A stretch of 64,000 nucleotides of DNA from contig NZ_VKKS01000001.1 in NCBI RefSeq assembly GCF_019402645.1, positions 2,365,794 through 2,429,793 of the forward strand, given 5' to 3'. The notes under the pieces were generated by a model. The model was not told the DNA's origin and made no database searches. It saw nothing but the letters and a program-made list of their open reading frames with translations. This document shows positions 31,456-41,290 of this stretch, in pieces. The stretch comes from Morganella morganii. Lineage in GTDB: Bacteria; Pseudomonadota; Gammaproteobacteria; Enterobacterales; Enterobacteriaceae. The number at the start of each line of letters is the position of its first letter. Positions within the stretch are counted from its first letter, which is position 1. The position numbers and the translations under genes were made by a program.

Positions 31456-32559
31456 TTAACTGACAATCATATCGTCGCGGTGGACAGCCACTGCGCCGTA
31501 TTCATAACCTAAAATAGTGCTGATTTCCTGTGACTGCCGTCCGGCAATCAGGCGCAGCGCGTCACTGTTATAACGGCAGACACCGTGTGCCAGGTCCCGG
31601 CCGTTCAGAGCGCGGATGCGGACAACCTCACCGCGAGAGAAATTGCCGTTCACGGTTCTGATACCACTCGGCAGCAGAGAACTGCCCTTATCCTTCAGTG
31701 CTTTCTCCGCGCCGTCATCCACAATGATCTCTCCGGCAGGCGGTGCCCCGAAGATCCACTGCTTACGCGTTTCCATCGGTGCTTTTTTCCCGAAGAAACG
31801 GGTGCCGACAGGAATATCATCAATGACATCACAAATCACCCCGGCACGATCACCGGCGGCAATAATGACATCGATCCCCGCACGGCCTGCAACGGTTGCG
31901 GCCTGAAGTTTGGTGGCCATTCCGCCGGTGCCCAGTCCGGACACGCTGTCACCCGCCACACTGCGAAGTTCATCACTGATATCATGCACTTCCGAAATCA
32001 GGGTGGCATCCGGGTTACTGCGGGGATCGGCGGTATACAGCCCTTCAATATCGGTCAGCAGCAGGAGTTTATCCGCACCGCCGAGAATCGCCGCCAGCGC
32101 GGAGAGGTTATCGTTATCCCCGACTTTGATTTCCGCTGTGGCAACCGCATCGTTTTCATTAATGACCGGTACAATGCCGTTATCCAGCAGCGCAGTCAGC
32201 GTGTCACGGGCATTGAGGAAACGCTCGCGATCTTCCATATCCGCACGGGTCAGCAGCATCTGGCCGATGTGGATGCCGTAAATAGAGAACAGACGTTCCC
32301 ACAACTGGATCAGGCGGCTCTGACCAACGGCAGCCAGCAGCTGTTTGGACGCAATGGTGGCGGGGAGTTCCGGGTAACCGAGGTGCTCACGCCCAGCGGC
32401 AATCGCCCCGGATGTCACAATAATAATACGGTGCCCTTTTTCATACTGCTGCGCACACTGCCGGACCAGTTCAACAATCCGGGCCTGGTTTAAATGTCGT
32501 GATCCGCCGGTCAGCACACTCGTGCCCAGTTTGACAACCAGCGTTTGGCTGCTATTCAT
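31456..32559 (-). CDS. proB: Glutamate 5-kinase ProB
   Basis: First step of proline synthesis and the target of proline feedback inhibition. The 367-residue protein has an amino-acid-kinase domain (about 1-260; [36 protein letters not shown]) and a C-terminal PUA domain (about 275-365). It is the first gene of proBA. The ATG has no clear ribosome site. Confidence 0.97.
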   Translation of the reverse strand: MNSSQTLVVKLGTSVLTGGSRHLNQARIVELVRQCAQQYEKGHRIIIVTSGAIAAGREHLGYPELPATIASKQLLAAVGQSRLIQLWERLFSIYGIHIGQMLLTRADMEDRERFLNARDTLTALLDNGIVPVINENDAVATAEIKVGDNDNLSALAAILGGADKLLLLTDIEGLYTADPRSNPDATLISEVHDISDELRSVAGDSVSGLGTGGMATKLQAATVAGRAGIDVIIAAGDRAGVICDVIDDIPVGTRFFGKKAPMETRKQWIFGAPPAGEIIVDDGAEKALKDKGSSLLPSGIRTVNGNFSRGEVVRIRALNGRDLAHGVCRYNSDALRLIAGRQSQEISTILGYEYGAVAVHRDDMIVS

Positions 32560-32652
32560 TGCGTTCTACCATTATTTTGCGGGATAAGAAAAGATGACCT
32601 GTTTTAACAGGTGACACGCGCGATGCCAACAGGCATAACGCAAAACCGGACA

Positions 32653-33054
32653 TTAATCCGGCTGCTTTCCGGGGGGAGGCGATTCCGGTGACGGGGTCAG
32701 GGACAGGCCCAGTTCCTGAAGAACGGCCTGTAAGCGGGGATAAAAATCAGTCAGTGTTTTGCTCACCGCATCGCGGATCCCGTTATCAGACAGGTTTTTT
32801 TTCTGCCAGAGCCCTTTTTTATCAAATACCCCGGTATGGTATTCAGAAACAAACCCGGTTTCCTGCGGGGTCAATATCAGCCACCAGCCAAAAAATTCAC
32901 GTTTTTCCGGCGCAACACCCGCATTCACACACACCGCCAGGCAGTCAAAAAAATATTGCCCTTCCAGACACTGCTGCTCACGGATATACGGACCCAATGC
33001 AGTAAAACATCGCAGCAATCTGCCACGCGTGTAATCTGAAACCAGTGCCATCAT
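32653..33054 (-). CDS. crl: Sigma-S factor-binding protein Crl
   Basis: Binds sigma-S and helps it capture core RNA polymerase, favouring stationary-phase genes. The 133-residue protein keeps the family core FTALGPYIRE, FFDCLAVCVN and EFFGWWLIL, and diverges more in the C-terminal half. It is preceded by AAAGGAGG and two ATG codons in tandem (33054, 33051). It lies between frsA and proBA; the phoE gene found here in E. coli is missing. Confidence 0.92.
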   Translation of the reverse strand: MMALVSDYTRGRLLRCFTALGPYIREQQCLEGQYFFDCLAVCVNAGVAPEKREFFGWWLILTPQETGFVSEYHTGVFDKKGLWQKKNLSDNGIRDAVSKTLTDFYPRLQAVLQELGLSLTPSPESPPPGKQPD

Positions 33055-33122
33055 TAAGCCTCCTTTCAGCGAAGGCTTAGTTGTAGCAAACAGGCAGGAA
33101 TTATCAATGATTTTTATGCTGT

Positions 33123-34370
33123 TCAGGATAAAATTCCGGTAAGCCAGCGGGTCGCTTCATCCAGCGATTTATGGAAAGTGTCAAAAACCGGTGTCTGCCC
33201 AAATTCCAGCAGCTTACCGTCAACACTGGATCGGACAATCAGTTCCGATTCACTTCTCGGACTGAATTCATCCTCTTTCCAGCACATACTCAGTACCGGC
33301 AGTGAACAGCGGCGGCCGAGCAGCCCCTGATTTTTCAGAGACAGGCAGCCGAGCCGGGTGCGGACGGTATCAGGATCAGTACAGCGTGCCGCAGCACGGC
33401 TGGCCAGCACATCCATATACATGCCGGGAATTTTATCCTGCCGCTGCGGGCTGACAAACAGCTCATGCACCACCGGCCCGAACAATACGGCTCCCCGCAG
33501 CTGATTTGCGGACAGGTATGCCATACGCATTGCCACATTGGCACCGAAACGCAGCCCTATCACCGCCACGCGGGTGTGGTCAATCCACGGCACATTACGC
33601 AGCTGATCCAGCACCTGCTGGTGCATCAGGCTGCTTTCCTGGCCTAAGGTCTGTTTTGAGGAGTAACCGATTGACGGCATATCCAGCGTCAGCAGTGCAA
33701 TGCCCTGCGGAGCCAGATAATCACGGAAATAGCGGCAATAATCACTTTGCAGATTATCCAGACTGCCGCACATCATCACTACCGGAAATGCACTGCCCTT
33801 TCCCGGCGGGAGATGCAGGAAAGCGCAGATGTTTCCGCCGCTCTCCATTTTGAATTCAATTTTTTTCAGTTCATACGCGGCAAACCGGGCGGAGTTTTCA
33901 TACGCCTGATTTGCCAGAACGGTAGCCTGATCCGCCAGCTCATCCCCTTTTAAATGAGGATATCCCGCAATACTGTACAGATTTGCGGCGAGCAGCCAGG
34001 CTTCACAGGCTTTTTCGCCGGATTCAAATTCCAGCGCTTTACGCTGCCACAACATCGCCTGCTGAGACCATTCATAAGTCCAGTTACCGCGGCGGTAGCC
34101 AATCACTGTATCCAGCAGTGCATCATCACTGCGGGGAGCATCGGATGCCGCTATGCGGCTGAGAACCTCTTCGGTTTCCAGTGGCGGGATCCCCCGCCAG
34201 GCCCACATTAAGCGGTTAATCATGCGATACCAGCCCGGATGTGTACATCCGCTCAGGACGCTCCCTTTAACTTCCTTCATACCGGAACGGGTAAAGTTCA
34301 CCAGCGCGGATGTCTCAGGGTGTTTGATTTTCGGCTTAAACAGTTTCTCTGACAGGTTCTGTTGTGTCAT
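33123..34370 (-). CDS. frsA: Esterase FrsA (fermentation/respiration switch protein family)
   Basis: A 415-residue alpha/beta-hydrolase-fold protein, the E. coli FrsA length (414). It binds the glucose phosphotransferase protein IIA-Glc in E. coli; its catalytic role is disputed. At the nucleophile elbow the sequence reads GLRFGANVA, with arginine where classical hydrolases have serine, as in E. coli (GFRFG). It starts 9 bp after the gpt stop, so gpt-frsA is probably one transcript. Confidence 0.93.
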   Translation of the reverse strand: MTQQNLSEKLFKPKIKHPETSALVNFTRSGMKEVKGSVLSGCTHPGWYRMINRLMWAWRGIPPLETEEVLSRIAASDAPRSDDALLDTVIGYRRGNWTYEWSQQAMLWQRKALEFESGEKACEAWLLAANLYSIAGYPHLKGDELADQATVLANQAYENSARFAAYELKKIEFKMESGGNICAFLHLPPGKGSAFPVVMMCGSLDNLQSDYCRYFRDYLAPQGIALLTLDMPSIGYSSKQTLGQESSLMHQQVLDQLRNVPWIDHTRVAVIGLRFGANVAMRMAYLSANQLRGAVLFGPVVHELFVSPQRQDKIPGMYMDVLASRAAARCTDPDTVRTRLGCLSLKNQGLLGRRCSLPVLSMCWKEDEFSPRSESELIVRSSVDGKLLEFGQTPVFDTFHKSLDEATRWLTGILS

Positions 34371-34379
34371 GGTATTCGC

Positions 34380-34838
34380 TTACTGATCACAGATTGGTTT
34401 AACAAAGCTGACGGTCATATCCCATGGCTGTTCGATCCAGGTATCCTGCGGAATATCAACCACATAATCATCAACCAGCGGACGTCCGGCCGGCTTGGCA
34501 AAAATAGTGACGAAATGCGCTTTCGGATACATATCACGGATCATCTGAGCAGTACCGCCGGTATCCACCAGATCATCAACAATGATAAATCCTTCGCCGT
34601 CACCATCGGCTTTTTTCAGGACTTTCATATCGCGCTGATGGTCATGATCATAGCTGGAAATGCAGACAGTATCCACATGACGGATACCCAGTTCACGAGC
34701 GAGTAAGGCGCCCGGCACCAGACCACCGCGGCTTACGGCGATAATGCCTTTCCATTGTTCGGTTGGCATTAAACGCTGTGCCAGTTTACGGGCATGCATT
34801 TGCAACATATCCCACGTTACGACGTATTTTTCGCTCAT
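34380..34838 (-). CDS. gpt: Xanthine-guanine phosphoribosyltransferase Gpt
   Basis: Salvages xanthine and guanine (weakly hypoxanthine) with PRPP. The frame is open to 34940, but the ATG at 34838 gives 152 residues ([20 protein letters not shown]), the E. coli length, with GGGATC upstream. The PRPP loop [13 protein letters not shown] and [17 protein letters not shown] are intact. It is divergent from pepD. Confidence 0.97.
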   Translation of the reverse strand: MSEKYVVTWDMLQMHARKLAQRLMPTEQWKGIIAVSRGGLVPGALLARELGIRHVDTVCISSYDHDHQRDMKVLKKADGDGEGFIIVDDLVDTGGTAQMIRDMYPKAHFVTIFAKPAGRPLVDDYVVDIPQDTWIEQPWDMTVSFVKPICDQ

Positions 34839-35106
34839 ATCAGATTGATCCCGGCTTGATGATTTACAGAAAAGAGTCTTTTTTGCGGAAAAAAGGTTGC
34901 GCGGGATTATAGTGATTTGAGCCGCCAAAGACCAGAGCATCTGACAAATTCATCATAATTCCCTGTTATGACACACGCACTTTGTGTAAGAATTTGCTAT
35001 TCTCCGGACATCGGATATTCGCGACCGCTCATTTTAAACAGCGTTACCGGCCGCCTTCGGGTATCCTTCCCCTTATAATGAAAAATGCAGTAACAGGAGA
35101 TCGAAC

Positions 35107-36570
35107 GTGTCTGAAGAACTATCACAATTATTTCCGCAGCCGCTGTGGGATATTTTTGCCAAAATCTGCTCTATTCCTCACCCGTCCTACCACGAAGAGC
35201 AACTGGCTGCACATATTATTGAATGGGCAAAAGAAAAGGAATTCCACGCCGAACGCGACAACGCCGGTAATATCCTGATCCGCAAACCGGCCAGCAAAGG
35301 CCTGGAAAACCGTAAAGCGGTCGTTCTGCAGGCACACCTGGATATGGTGCCGCAGAAAAATAATGATACAGCACACGATTTCGAAAAAGATCCGATTCAG
35401 CCTTATATCGACGGCGACTGGGTGACTGCGAAAGGCACCACATTAGGTGCGGATAACGGCATCGGTATGGCATCCGCGCTGGCAGTGCTGGCTGATGATT
35501 CTGTCAAACACGGCCCGCTGGAAGTTCTGCTGACCATGACAGAAGAAGCCGGAATGGACGGCGCATTCGGTCTTCAGCCGGGCTGGTTACAGGCTGATAT
35601 TCTGATCAACACTGACTCTGAAGAAGAAGGTGAAATTTATATGGGTTGTGCGGGCGGTATTGACGTCACCACCACCCTGGCGCTGGCCCGTGAAGCCGTT
35701 CCGGCAGGTTACAGCACCTTCACCCTGACCCTCAAAGGTCTCAAAGGTGGACACTCCGGCGGCGATATACACCTGGGTCTGGGTAATGCCAACAAATTAC
35801 TGGCCCGTTTCCTGGCCGGTCACGCCGCAGAACTCGGTGCACGTCTGATTGATTTTCAGGGCGGTACGCTGCGTAATGCGATTCCGCGCGAAGGCCACAT
35901 TACCCTGGCAGTTCCGGCAGATAAAACCGCACAGCTGAAATCACTGGCACAGACCTTTGAAGCACTGCTCAAAGAGGAACTGGCTCAGAAAGAGAAAAAC
36001 CTGGTGGTGACCCTGGAAGCCGCAACTTCTTCTCAGGGCGTGCTGACCGCTGATGTGCAGTCCCGTTTTATCAATATGCTCAATGTGATGCCGAACGGCG
36101 TGATCCGCATGAGTGATGTGGTACCGGGTGTGGTCGAAACGTCACTGAACGTTGGTGTGGTGAAAATGAGTGACGACCGTGTGCAGATTATCTGCCTGGT
36201 ACGCTCCCTGATTGAATCCGGTAAATCCTCCGTAGTCAGCATGCTGACCTCTCTGGCGGCACTGTCCGGTGCGGATATTGTTGCCGAAGGCGGTTATCCC
36301 GGCTGGCAGCCGGATGCTGACTCCCCGGTCATGCATCTGGTCAGCGAAACCTATCAGCAACTGTTTGATAAAACCCCGAACATTATGGTGATCCACGCCG
36401 GTCTTGAGTGCGGTTTATTCAAAAAACCGTATCCGGACATGGACATGGTTTCTATCGGGCCGACCATCACCGGCGCTCACTCTCCGGATGAGCAGGTGCA
36501 TATCAAAAGCGTCGGACAGTACTGGCAGTTACTGACCGCTATCTTAAAAGCGATCCCTGAAAAAGCGTAA
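35107..36570 (+). CDS. pepD: Aminoacyl-histidine dipeptidase PepD (carnosinase type)
   Basis: A cytoplasmic zinc peptidase of family M20 that cleaves unspecific dipeptides including carnosine. The 487-residue protein has metal-site motifs LQAHLDMVPQKN, LGADNGIGMA and MTEEAGMDGAFGL, a dimerisation domain, and C-terminal IHAGLECGLFKK. It starts with GTG after ACAGGAG; E. coli pepD also uses GTG. It is convergent with dinB over a shared terminator. Confidence 0.97.
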   Translation: MSEELSQLFPQPLWDIFAKICSIPHPSYHEEQLAAHIIEWAKEKEFHAERDNAGNILIRKPASKGLENRKAVVLQAHLDMVPQKNNDTAHDFEKDPIQPYIDGDWVTAKGTTLGADNGIGMASALAVLADDSVKHGPLEVLLTMTEEAGMDGAFGLQPGWLQADILINTDSEEEGEIYMGCAGGIDVTTTLALAREAVPAGYSTFTLTLKGLKGGHSGGDIHLGLGNANKLLARFLAGHAAELGARLIDFQGGTLRNAIPREGHITLAVPADKTAQLKSLAQTFEALLKEELAQKEKNLVVTLEAATSSQGVLTADVQSRFINMLNVMPNGVIRMSDVVPGVVETSLNVGVVKMSDDRVQIICLVRSLIESGKSSVVSMLTSLAALSGADIVAEGGYPGWQPDADSPVMHLVSETYQQLFDKTPNIMVIHAGLECGLFKKPYPDMDMVSIGPTITGAHSPDEQVHIKSVGQYWQLLTAILKAIPEKA

Positions 36571-36587
36571 CAGCTTCATTCAGCCGG

Positions 36588-36621
36588 ACGGCGGGATAAT
36601 TATAGTTATCCCGCCGTTTTT
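36588..36621. terminator. Bidirectional terminator between pepD and dinB
   Basis: CGGCGGGATAA (36589-36599) and TTATCCCGCCG (36606-36616) form an 11 bp perfect stem with a 6-base loop and TTTTT on the plus side. The minus side has few T, so it mainly serves pepD. Confidence 0.88.
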
Positions 36622-36631
36622 GCATCCGGGT

Positions 36632-37687
36632 TCAGAATCCCAGCAGCAACTGCCGCTCCACCTGCGGATCCCGCAGTGTCACATGCAGCCCCACCAGCCG
36701 TACACCGCGCCCTTCCCGGCGGCTCTCCCAGGCCAGTTCCGCCGTTTTCAGTAAATCCGCCTTATCCAGCACCGGATGAACATGTTCCTGTGTGGTCTGC
36801 TGAAAATCAGCAAATCTGAACTTGATTCCCTGGCGAGCGATCCGCAGATCCGGTGATGCCTTTGTCAGACGGCGCTCCAGTTCCGGAAACAATTCATCGA
36901 TAATGGTCTGACATTCACCCCACGAGGCGATATCTTCTGCCAGTGTCCGCTCAACACCGACAGATTTCCGCTCTCTGTCCGGACAAACCGGCCGCTCATC
37001 TGTACCGTGGCTGCGCTGCCAGATTATCTGACCGAATTTTCCGAACTGTTTCAGCAGCGTGATTTGATCATAATGCTGAACATCCCGGCAGGTCTCCAGC
37101 CCGAGGTCGGCCAGACGTTTTGCCGTCACTTTTCCCACACCGGGAATTTTGCGCAAAGGCAGTGACAACACGAAATCCGTTACCTGCTCCGGTGTGATAA
37201 TGTATTGCCCGTTTGGTTTATTCAAATCAGAGGCGATTTTTGCAAGGAATTTTACCGGTGCCACGCCGGCAGATGCGGTCAGGCCCAGTTCGGTAAAGAT
37301 GGTTCTGCGGATCTCTTCTGCCATCAGTGTGGCAGAGCCCCGGCACTGCGGGCTGTCCGTCACATCAAGGTAGGCCTCATCCAGTGACAGCGGCTCAATC
37401 AGTGAGGTATAACGGGCGAAAATAGTATGCAGATGGCGGGAGGTGGTTTTATACAACTCCATCCGCCCCGGGATCACTTTCAGATGCGGACATAACAACA
37501 GTGCTTTTGCCGTCGACATCGCACTGTGAACCCCGAAACGCCGCGCCGGATAATTGGCGGTTGCAATCACACCGCGCCGCTCAGAACTGCCGCCGATAGC
37601 CAGCGGAATATCGCGCAGACGGGGATCGTCGCGCATTTCAATCGCCGCATAAAAGCAATCCATATCAATATGAATGATTTTACGCAT
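36632..37687 (-). CDS. dinB: DNA polymerase IV DinB (Y-family)
   Basis: Translesion polymerase induced in the SOS response; bypasses minor-groove guanine adducts. The ATG at 37687 with AGGAG six bases before it gives 351 residues, the E. coli length; the open frame upstream is not needed. Catalytic residues appear in HIDMDCFYA (Asp8) and SLDEAYLDVT. Helix-hairpin-helix PGVGKVTAKRLADLG and a little-finger domain follow. The last residues QLLLGF form the beta-clamp motif. Confidence 0.96.
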   Translation of the reverse strand: MRKIIHIDMDCFYAAIEMRDDPRLRDIPLAIGGSSERRGVIATANYPARRFGVHSAMSTAKALLLCPHLKVIPGRMELYKTTSRHLHTIFARYTSLIEPLSLDEAYLDVTDSPQCRGSATLMAEEIRRTIFTELGLTASAGVAPVKFLAKIASDLNKPNGQYIITPEQVTDFVLSLPLRKIPGVGKVTAKRLADLGLETCRDVQHYDQITLLKQFGKFGQIIWQRSHGTDERPVCPDRERKSVGVERTLAEDIASWGECQTIIDELFPELERRLTKASPDLRIARQGIKFRFADFQQTTQEHVHPVLDKADLLKTAELAWESRREGRGVRLVGLHVTLRDPQVERQLLLGF

Positions 37688-37710
37688 CCGCCTCTCCTGC
37701 CAACCAATAT

Positions 37711-37730
37711 CACTGTTTAAATATACAGTC
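37711..37730 (-). promoter_or_regulatory. LexA box of dinB
   Basis: CTGTTTAAATATACAG (37713-37728) has the CTG-N10-CAG form of the SOS box. It lies 25 bp upstream of the dinB start, so LexA repression is expected. Confidence 0.85.
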
Positions 37731-37904
37731 AAATTCATTGTAATTCAAATCGATTAATGCACTAATTATTCATCACATCAATTTGCGGGCTGAAATTTGC
37801 AAGTTTGTGTTTTTTTTCTGTGATTACATCCGGTCGTCATGTTACTCCGGTAAAACAGCAGCGTGACATCACAACAGATCTCTTTCTTTACTGACGGACG
37901 GATT

Positions 37905-38755
37905 ATGAAAAAAATACTTTCTGCCCTTTTCCTGAGTTGCATTGTTATGACAACCCACGCAGCACCACAAATTATTGCCCACCGCGCCGCCACTGCGGAT
38001 GCCCCTGAAAATACCCTTTATGCCATCGATAAGGCACTGAGTAACAAAGCGGGAGCCATCTGGATCACCCTTCAGTTATCAAAAGATAACCAGGTGGTGT
38101 TATACCGCCCCTCTGACCTGAAATCCCTGACAGACAAAACCGGTCCGGTTTCCGGTTACACTGCCGCAGAGCTGGCACAAACTGATGCGGCACGCGACTA
38201 CAATCAGAAAAATAAAACGCATATCAACGCCGCTGTTCCGTCACTGGATGCGGTACTGAGTCGTTACCCTGACACCTTTTTCTACCTCGATATCAAATCC
38301 CCGGATGCCTCACCGGCTGTTTTCGCACAGCAGCTGGACGCGGTACTGACCCGCCATAACGCTAAAAACCGTATCCGGGTCTATTCAACCAGTCAGGATT
38401 ATCTTACCGCCCTTCCGCAATCAATCCCCGTGTTTGAAAGCCGTGATACCACCCGTAATATGCTGGCAGACAGCCTGCTCGGACACACTTGTGACCTGAC
38501 AGACAACCGCAACCCCGCTGGTATGGTTTCGAATTGCACCGCAACGTGGATGTGGTTGAAACTTTTACGCTGGGTGAAGCACGCTCTCCGGTTGTACTGA
38601 CCTGGGATAAAGCTGCAATGGACTGTTTCCGTAAAAATAATAAAAACCGGGTTGTCCTGTTCGGTATTAAAACACCGGCAGATTTACAGCTGGCAACAGA
38701 GTTAGGCGCAGATGGCGTGATGGTTGACTCATTGCTGAATATGAAAATAAAATAA
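37905..38755 (+). pseudogene. Frameshifted glycerophosphodiester phosphodiesterase-family protein
   Basis: The ATG at 37905 opens a protein with a signal peptide (MKKILSALFLSCIVMTTHAAP) and the GDPD-like start IIAHRAATADAPENTLYAI. The frame keeps family similarity to about 38500, then reads into unrelated sequence and stops at 38600. The natural continuation (WYGFELHRNVDVVETFTLGE up to GADGVMVDSLL) is in another frame ending at 38755. One lost base (or two gained) between about 38485 and 38518 explains this. The acidic ExD metal motif of classical GDPDs reads TLQ here, so even the intact form may not have been a typical phosphodiesterase. A sequencing error is possible. Confidence 0.8.
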
Positions 38756-38796
38756 TTAATCAGAGTATTATTACCTGGTAATTTTTCGGCTCTGAA

Positions 38797-38840
38797 AAAT
38801 AAGAGTGATATTTCATACATTGTGAATATCACTCTTATTT
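38797..38840. terminator. Long AT-rich hairpin after the GDPD-like gene
   Basis: A perfect 16 bp stem (AAATAAGAGTGATATT, 38797-38812, against 38825-38840) with a 12-base loop lies 42 bp past the last codon of the pseudogene. The flanks are A/T-rich on both sides, so it may terminate in either direction. The 225 bp between the two genes hold nothing else recognisable. Confidence 0.6.
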
Positions 38841-38981
38841 AATATGTTACGTCAATTTCTGCAATTTACTTCGTAATCCTTACATAATATTTTATAACAT
38901 AACGCAATCTAATTGATTATAGTAATTTATTTATCTGGCCATTTTTGTTATAACTATAAGATACATCCGGGAGGCCATACG

Positions 38982-39863
38982 GTGATAAGTAACCTATTTT
39001 TCGATTTAAATTCACCACAAAAATCCCCTGTTATTTTTATGGGATTATTTTTTCTGTTATTCAGTATTTATTCTTACGCAGATTGCAGTCTGTATTCAGA
39101 TGAAACACGCAGCAGTAACTTAATTATTTTGGGTGCCGGTATGATTAACGGCCCGGTAAAATCTGTCATCACCACAGCACATTCCCCGGACAACAAAAAC
39201 AACAATATTATTATTAACGGGCAATATGACCTGACCCCGTGTGGTGAATTGAGCTACTTTTCGCTGGAAGTCACTGAACGCTATCCCGGCCTGCAAAACC
39301 GGATGTATTCCGAAGGTCAGAAGACGGAACAAGGTTATACTTTATTATTCTCGTCACAATTGCATGACAGCGGAAAAGCACCTGTTACCCTTATTAAGGG
39401 CCGCAGCCATCTTTTCTATGACAATCAAAAGCAAATCGTCCATGCCGAATCTGAAACCAACAGTGGCGGAAACTCACCCAAATCCCGGATGGAAACTGAT
39501 TTTCTTTATGAGGATGGTTTAATCGCACAGGCCGTGTCAAAAGGTGATTCCGCAGACACCATTGGTGAAATCCGTTATGACTGGCGTCAGGATCGGCAAA
39601 TAAATGCGATTATTTCACAAGGTAACGGTCTGCCTCAGCTGAACTATGAATTTGCATATAATGATGACGGTCAGGTTATCCGGCAGACACAGATACAACA
39701 CACACCTCTGGGCCGGGTAAAAACAATCTATGTTTGTCAGCAGACTGATACTTACGGAAATTGTGAAAAAGCACTCTGGCAAAGTATCTCTGAAGGGAAA
39801 AAAACCAATAATATTATTGTGATAAATACCGCGATTGTGACATCGGATTACCGTTATTATTAA
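38982..39863 (+). CDS. Secreted protein of unknown function, possibly YnfC-like
   Basis: No firm family assignment. The GTG at 38982 has GGGAGG about eight bases upstream and gives 293 residues; the frame is open to 38913. A hydrophobic segment (FMGLFFLLFSIYS, residues about 18-33) followed by YADC suggests export with signal peptidase I cleavage. The C-terminal half (YEFAYNDDGQVIRQTQ, a cysteine pair near CQQTDTYGNC, and the DYRYY end) resembles the E. coli YnfC/UPF0257 pattern of YD-type strands and a DYY terminus, but there is no lipobox. Base composition is AT-rich relative to its neighbours. Confidence 0.6.
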   Translation: MISNLFFDLNSPQKSPVIFMGLFFLLFSIYSYADCSLYSDETRSSNLIILGAGMINGPVKSVITTAHSPDNKNNNIIINGQYDLTPCGELSYFSLEVTERYPGLQNRMYSEGQKTEQGYTLLFSSQLHDSGKAPVTLIKGRSHLFYDNQKQIVHAESETNSGGNSPKSRMETDFLYEDGLIAQAVSKGDSADTIGEIRYDWRQDRQINAIISQGNGLPQLNYEFAYNDDGQVIRQTQIQHTPLGRVKTIYVCQQTDTYGNCEKALWQSISEGKKTNNIIVINTAIVTSDYRYY

Positions 39864-39893
39864 TTCGTTATTACTGCCCCTGTATTAATGAAT

Positions 39894-39915
39894 AAAGGCG
39901 CTTTAAAGCGCCTTT
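39894..39915. terminator. Bidirectional terminator after the secreted protein and nqrM
   Basis: AAAGGCGCTTTAAAGCGCCTTT is a near-perfect palindrome with A and T runs on both sides. It can end the plus-strand gene and the minus-strand nqr operon. Confidence 0.85.
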
Positions 39916-39932
39916 TGCTATATCATAATATT

Positions 39933-40163
39933 CTATACAATTCTATTTTTATTCAGTTTTTCTTCACGAACAGCTTCCCGTGCCATTCGTTTTTTCCGGG
40001 CATCGCACGGTTCAGGACAGTCGCAAACTTTTTCGACACCAATACTGCTCAGCCCTCCGCAGCTCCCCTGAATGCTCTTGCGCTTAATAATATAGCCCAG
40101 AGACATCCCGAGAAATGCAACCAGAAACAGGATAAAGGTTGCGATAAATACTTTAATCATCAT
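39933..40163 (-). CDS. nqrM: NqrM, Na+-NQR maturation factor (DUF539)
   Basis: A small membrane protein needed to build the iron centre between NqrD and NqrE. The ATG at 40163 gives 76 residues, with GGGGGTGG upstream; an in-frame GTG at 40172 is an alternative. One transmembrane helix (about 4-26) is followed by the four conserved cysteines Cys35, Cys47, Cys49 and Cys53 (GSCGG, VCDCPEPC). It is the last gene of the nqr-apbE-nqrM cluster, 15 bp after apbE. Confidence 0.93.
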   Translation of the reverse strand: MMIKVFIATFILFLVAFLGMSLGYIIKRKSIQGSCGGLSSIGVEKVCDCPEPCDARKKRMAREAVREEKLNKNRIV

Positions 40164-40178
40164 ATCAGCCACCCCCTT

Positions 40179-41216
40179 TTATTTTTGCTGCAGATAGGGC
40201 TTAAATGCCTCACTGTAACGTTCTTCAAATCCTTTATCTGTTTTTACAATCATAAAAACAGGGATATTTTGTGCATTGGCCACTTCAAGGCCACGCTCCG
40301 GCCCGAGCACATTCAGCCCGGTAGAAAAACCATCCGCACTCATGCAGTTATCCGCAATAACGGTAATTGATACCAGATTATGATTAATCGGTCGTGCTGT
40401 TTTCGGATCAATAGTGTGTGAATAACGGACATTATTTTCTTCAAAATAATTCCGGTAATCTCCGGATGTTGCCACTGAGGCATTACCCGGTTCAATGATT
40501 TCCTGTGCAGACTGACTCAGCCCCTGTGATGAAGGCTTTTCAATCGCAATACGCCACGGTTTACCTTTACCGTTGATACCCTGAGTCCGGACTTCACCGC
40601 CCACATCCACCATATAATTGCGGATATTCTGTGATTCCAGATATTCGGCTACCGCATCCACCCCGTAGCCTTTTGCTATTGAGGACAGATCCACATACAG
40701 TTCCGGCACGGTCTTAATCAGATTATTACCTTCAACTTTCAGTTTATCAATTCCGGTCCACTGACGGCGGGTTTCAATATCCTGCTCTGTCGGCACATGT
40801 GTCACACGCCCTTCCGGACCAAATCCCCACAAATTTACCAGCGGGCCGACTGTGACATCCAGCGCACCATCTGTCAGCTGATTAATACGGATAGCCTCAC
40901 GAACCACTTTTGCGGTCGCGGCAGATACCGGAAACGGCGTATTCACGTCACGGCTCTGATTAAAGCGGCTGAGTTCAGAATCCGGCCGGTAGGTCGACAT
41001 CTGATCATTTACCTCTTCCAGCACCACATCAATGCCTTTCTGTACTGATTCCGCAGACAACACTTTCGGATCAGCGACATATTTTACCGCATAATAGGTG
41101 CCCATCGTTTTACCGTTCAGGGTCACCTGCTGTGTTTCCGGTGTGTTATCACCACACGCGCTCAGTAACAATGCCATCAGTGCCAGCGGCAGGAAAGCCC
41201 GTTTTATTTTTACCAT
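40179..41216 (-). CDS. apbE: FAD:protein FMN transferase ApbE, Na+-NQR-linked
   Basis: Attaches FMN covalently to threonines of NqrB and NqrC in the periplasm. The ATG at 41216 gives 345 residues; an in-frame TTG two codons earlier is less likely. A lipoprotein signal ends LLLSACG with Cys22. Flavin/metal motifs include MGTYY, the YSHTIDPKTARPI segment and DGFSTGLNVLG. It follows nqrF by about 75 bp, the usual place in Na+-NQR operons. Confidence 0.95.
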   Translation of the reverse strand: MVKIKRAFLPLALMALLLSACGDNTPETQQVTLNGKTMGTYYAVKYVADPKVLSAESVQKGIDVVLEEVNDQMSTYRPDSELSRFNQSRDVNTPFPVSAATAKVVREAIRINQLTDGALDVTVGPLVNLWGFGPEGRVTHVPTEQDIETRRQWTGIDKLKVEGNNLIKTVPELYVDLSSIAKGYGVDAVAEYLESQNIRNYMVDVGGEVRTQGINGKGKPWRIAIEKPSSQGLSQSAQEIIEPGNASVATSGDYRNYFEENNVRYSHTIDPKTARPINHNLVSITVIADNCMSADGFSTGLNVLGPERGLEVANAQNIPVFMIVKTDKGFEERYSEAFKPYLQQK

Positions 41217-41290
41217 ACACAATCCAGTCTGAATTCAGATCATCTGCGCCCACAGGTGTGGGCGCAGTTTCGTTATGACAAAGGCAGAAA

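Noticed and set aside
31585-32493. 302-codon frame antisense to proB
   Set aside because: Mirror of a conserved gene. Long antisense frames also occur opposite ffh, fadE and gshB (for example 61340-62395) and show no family similarity.
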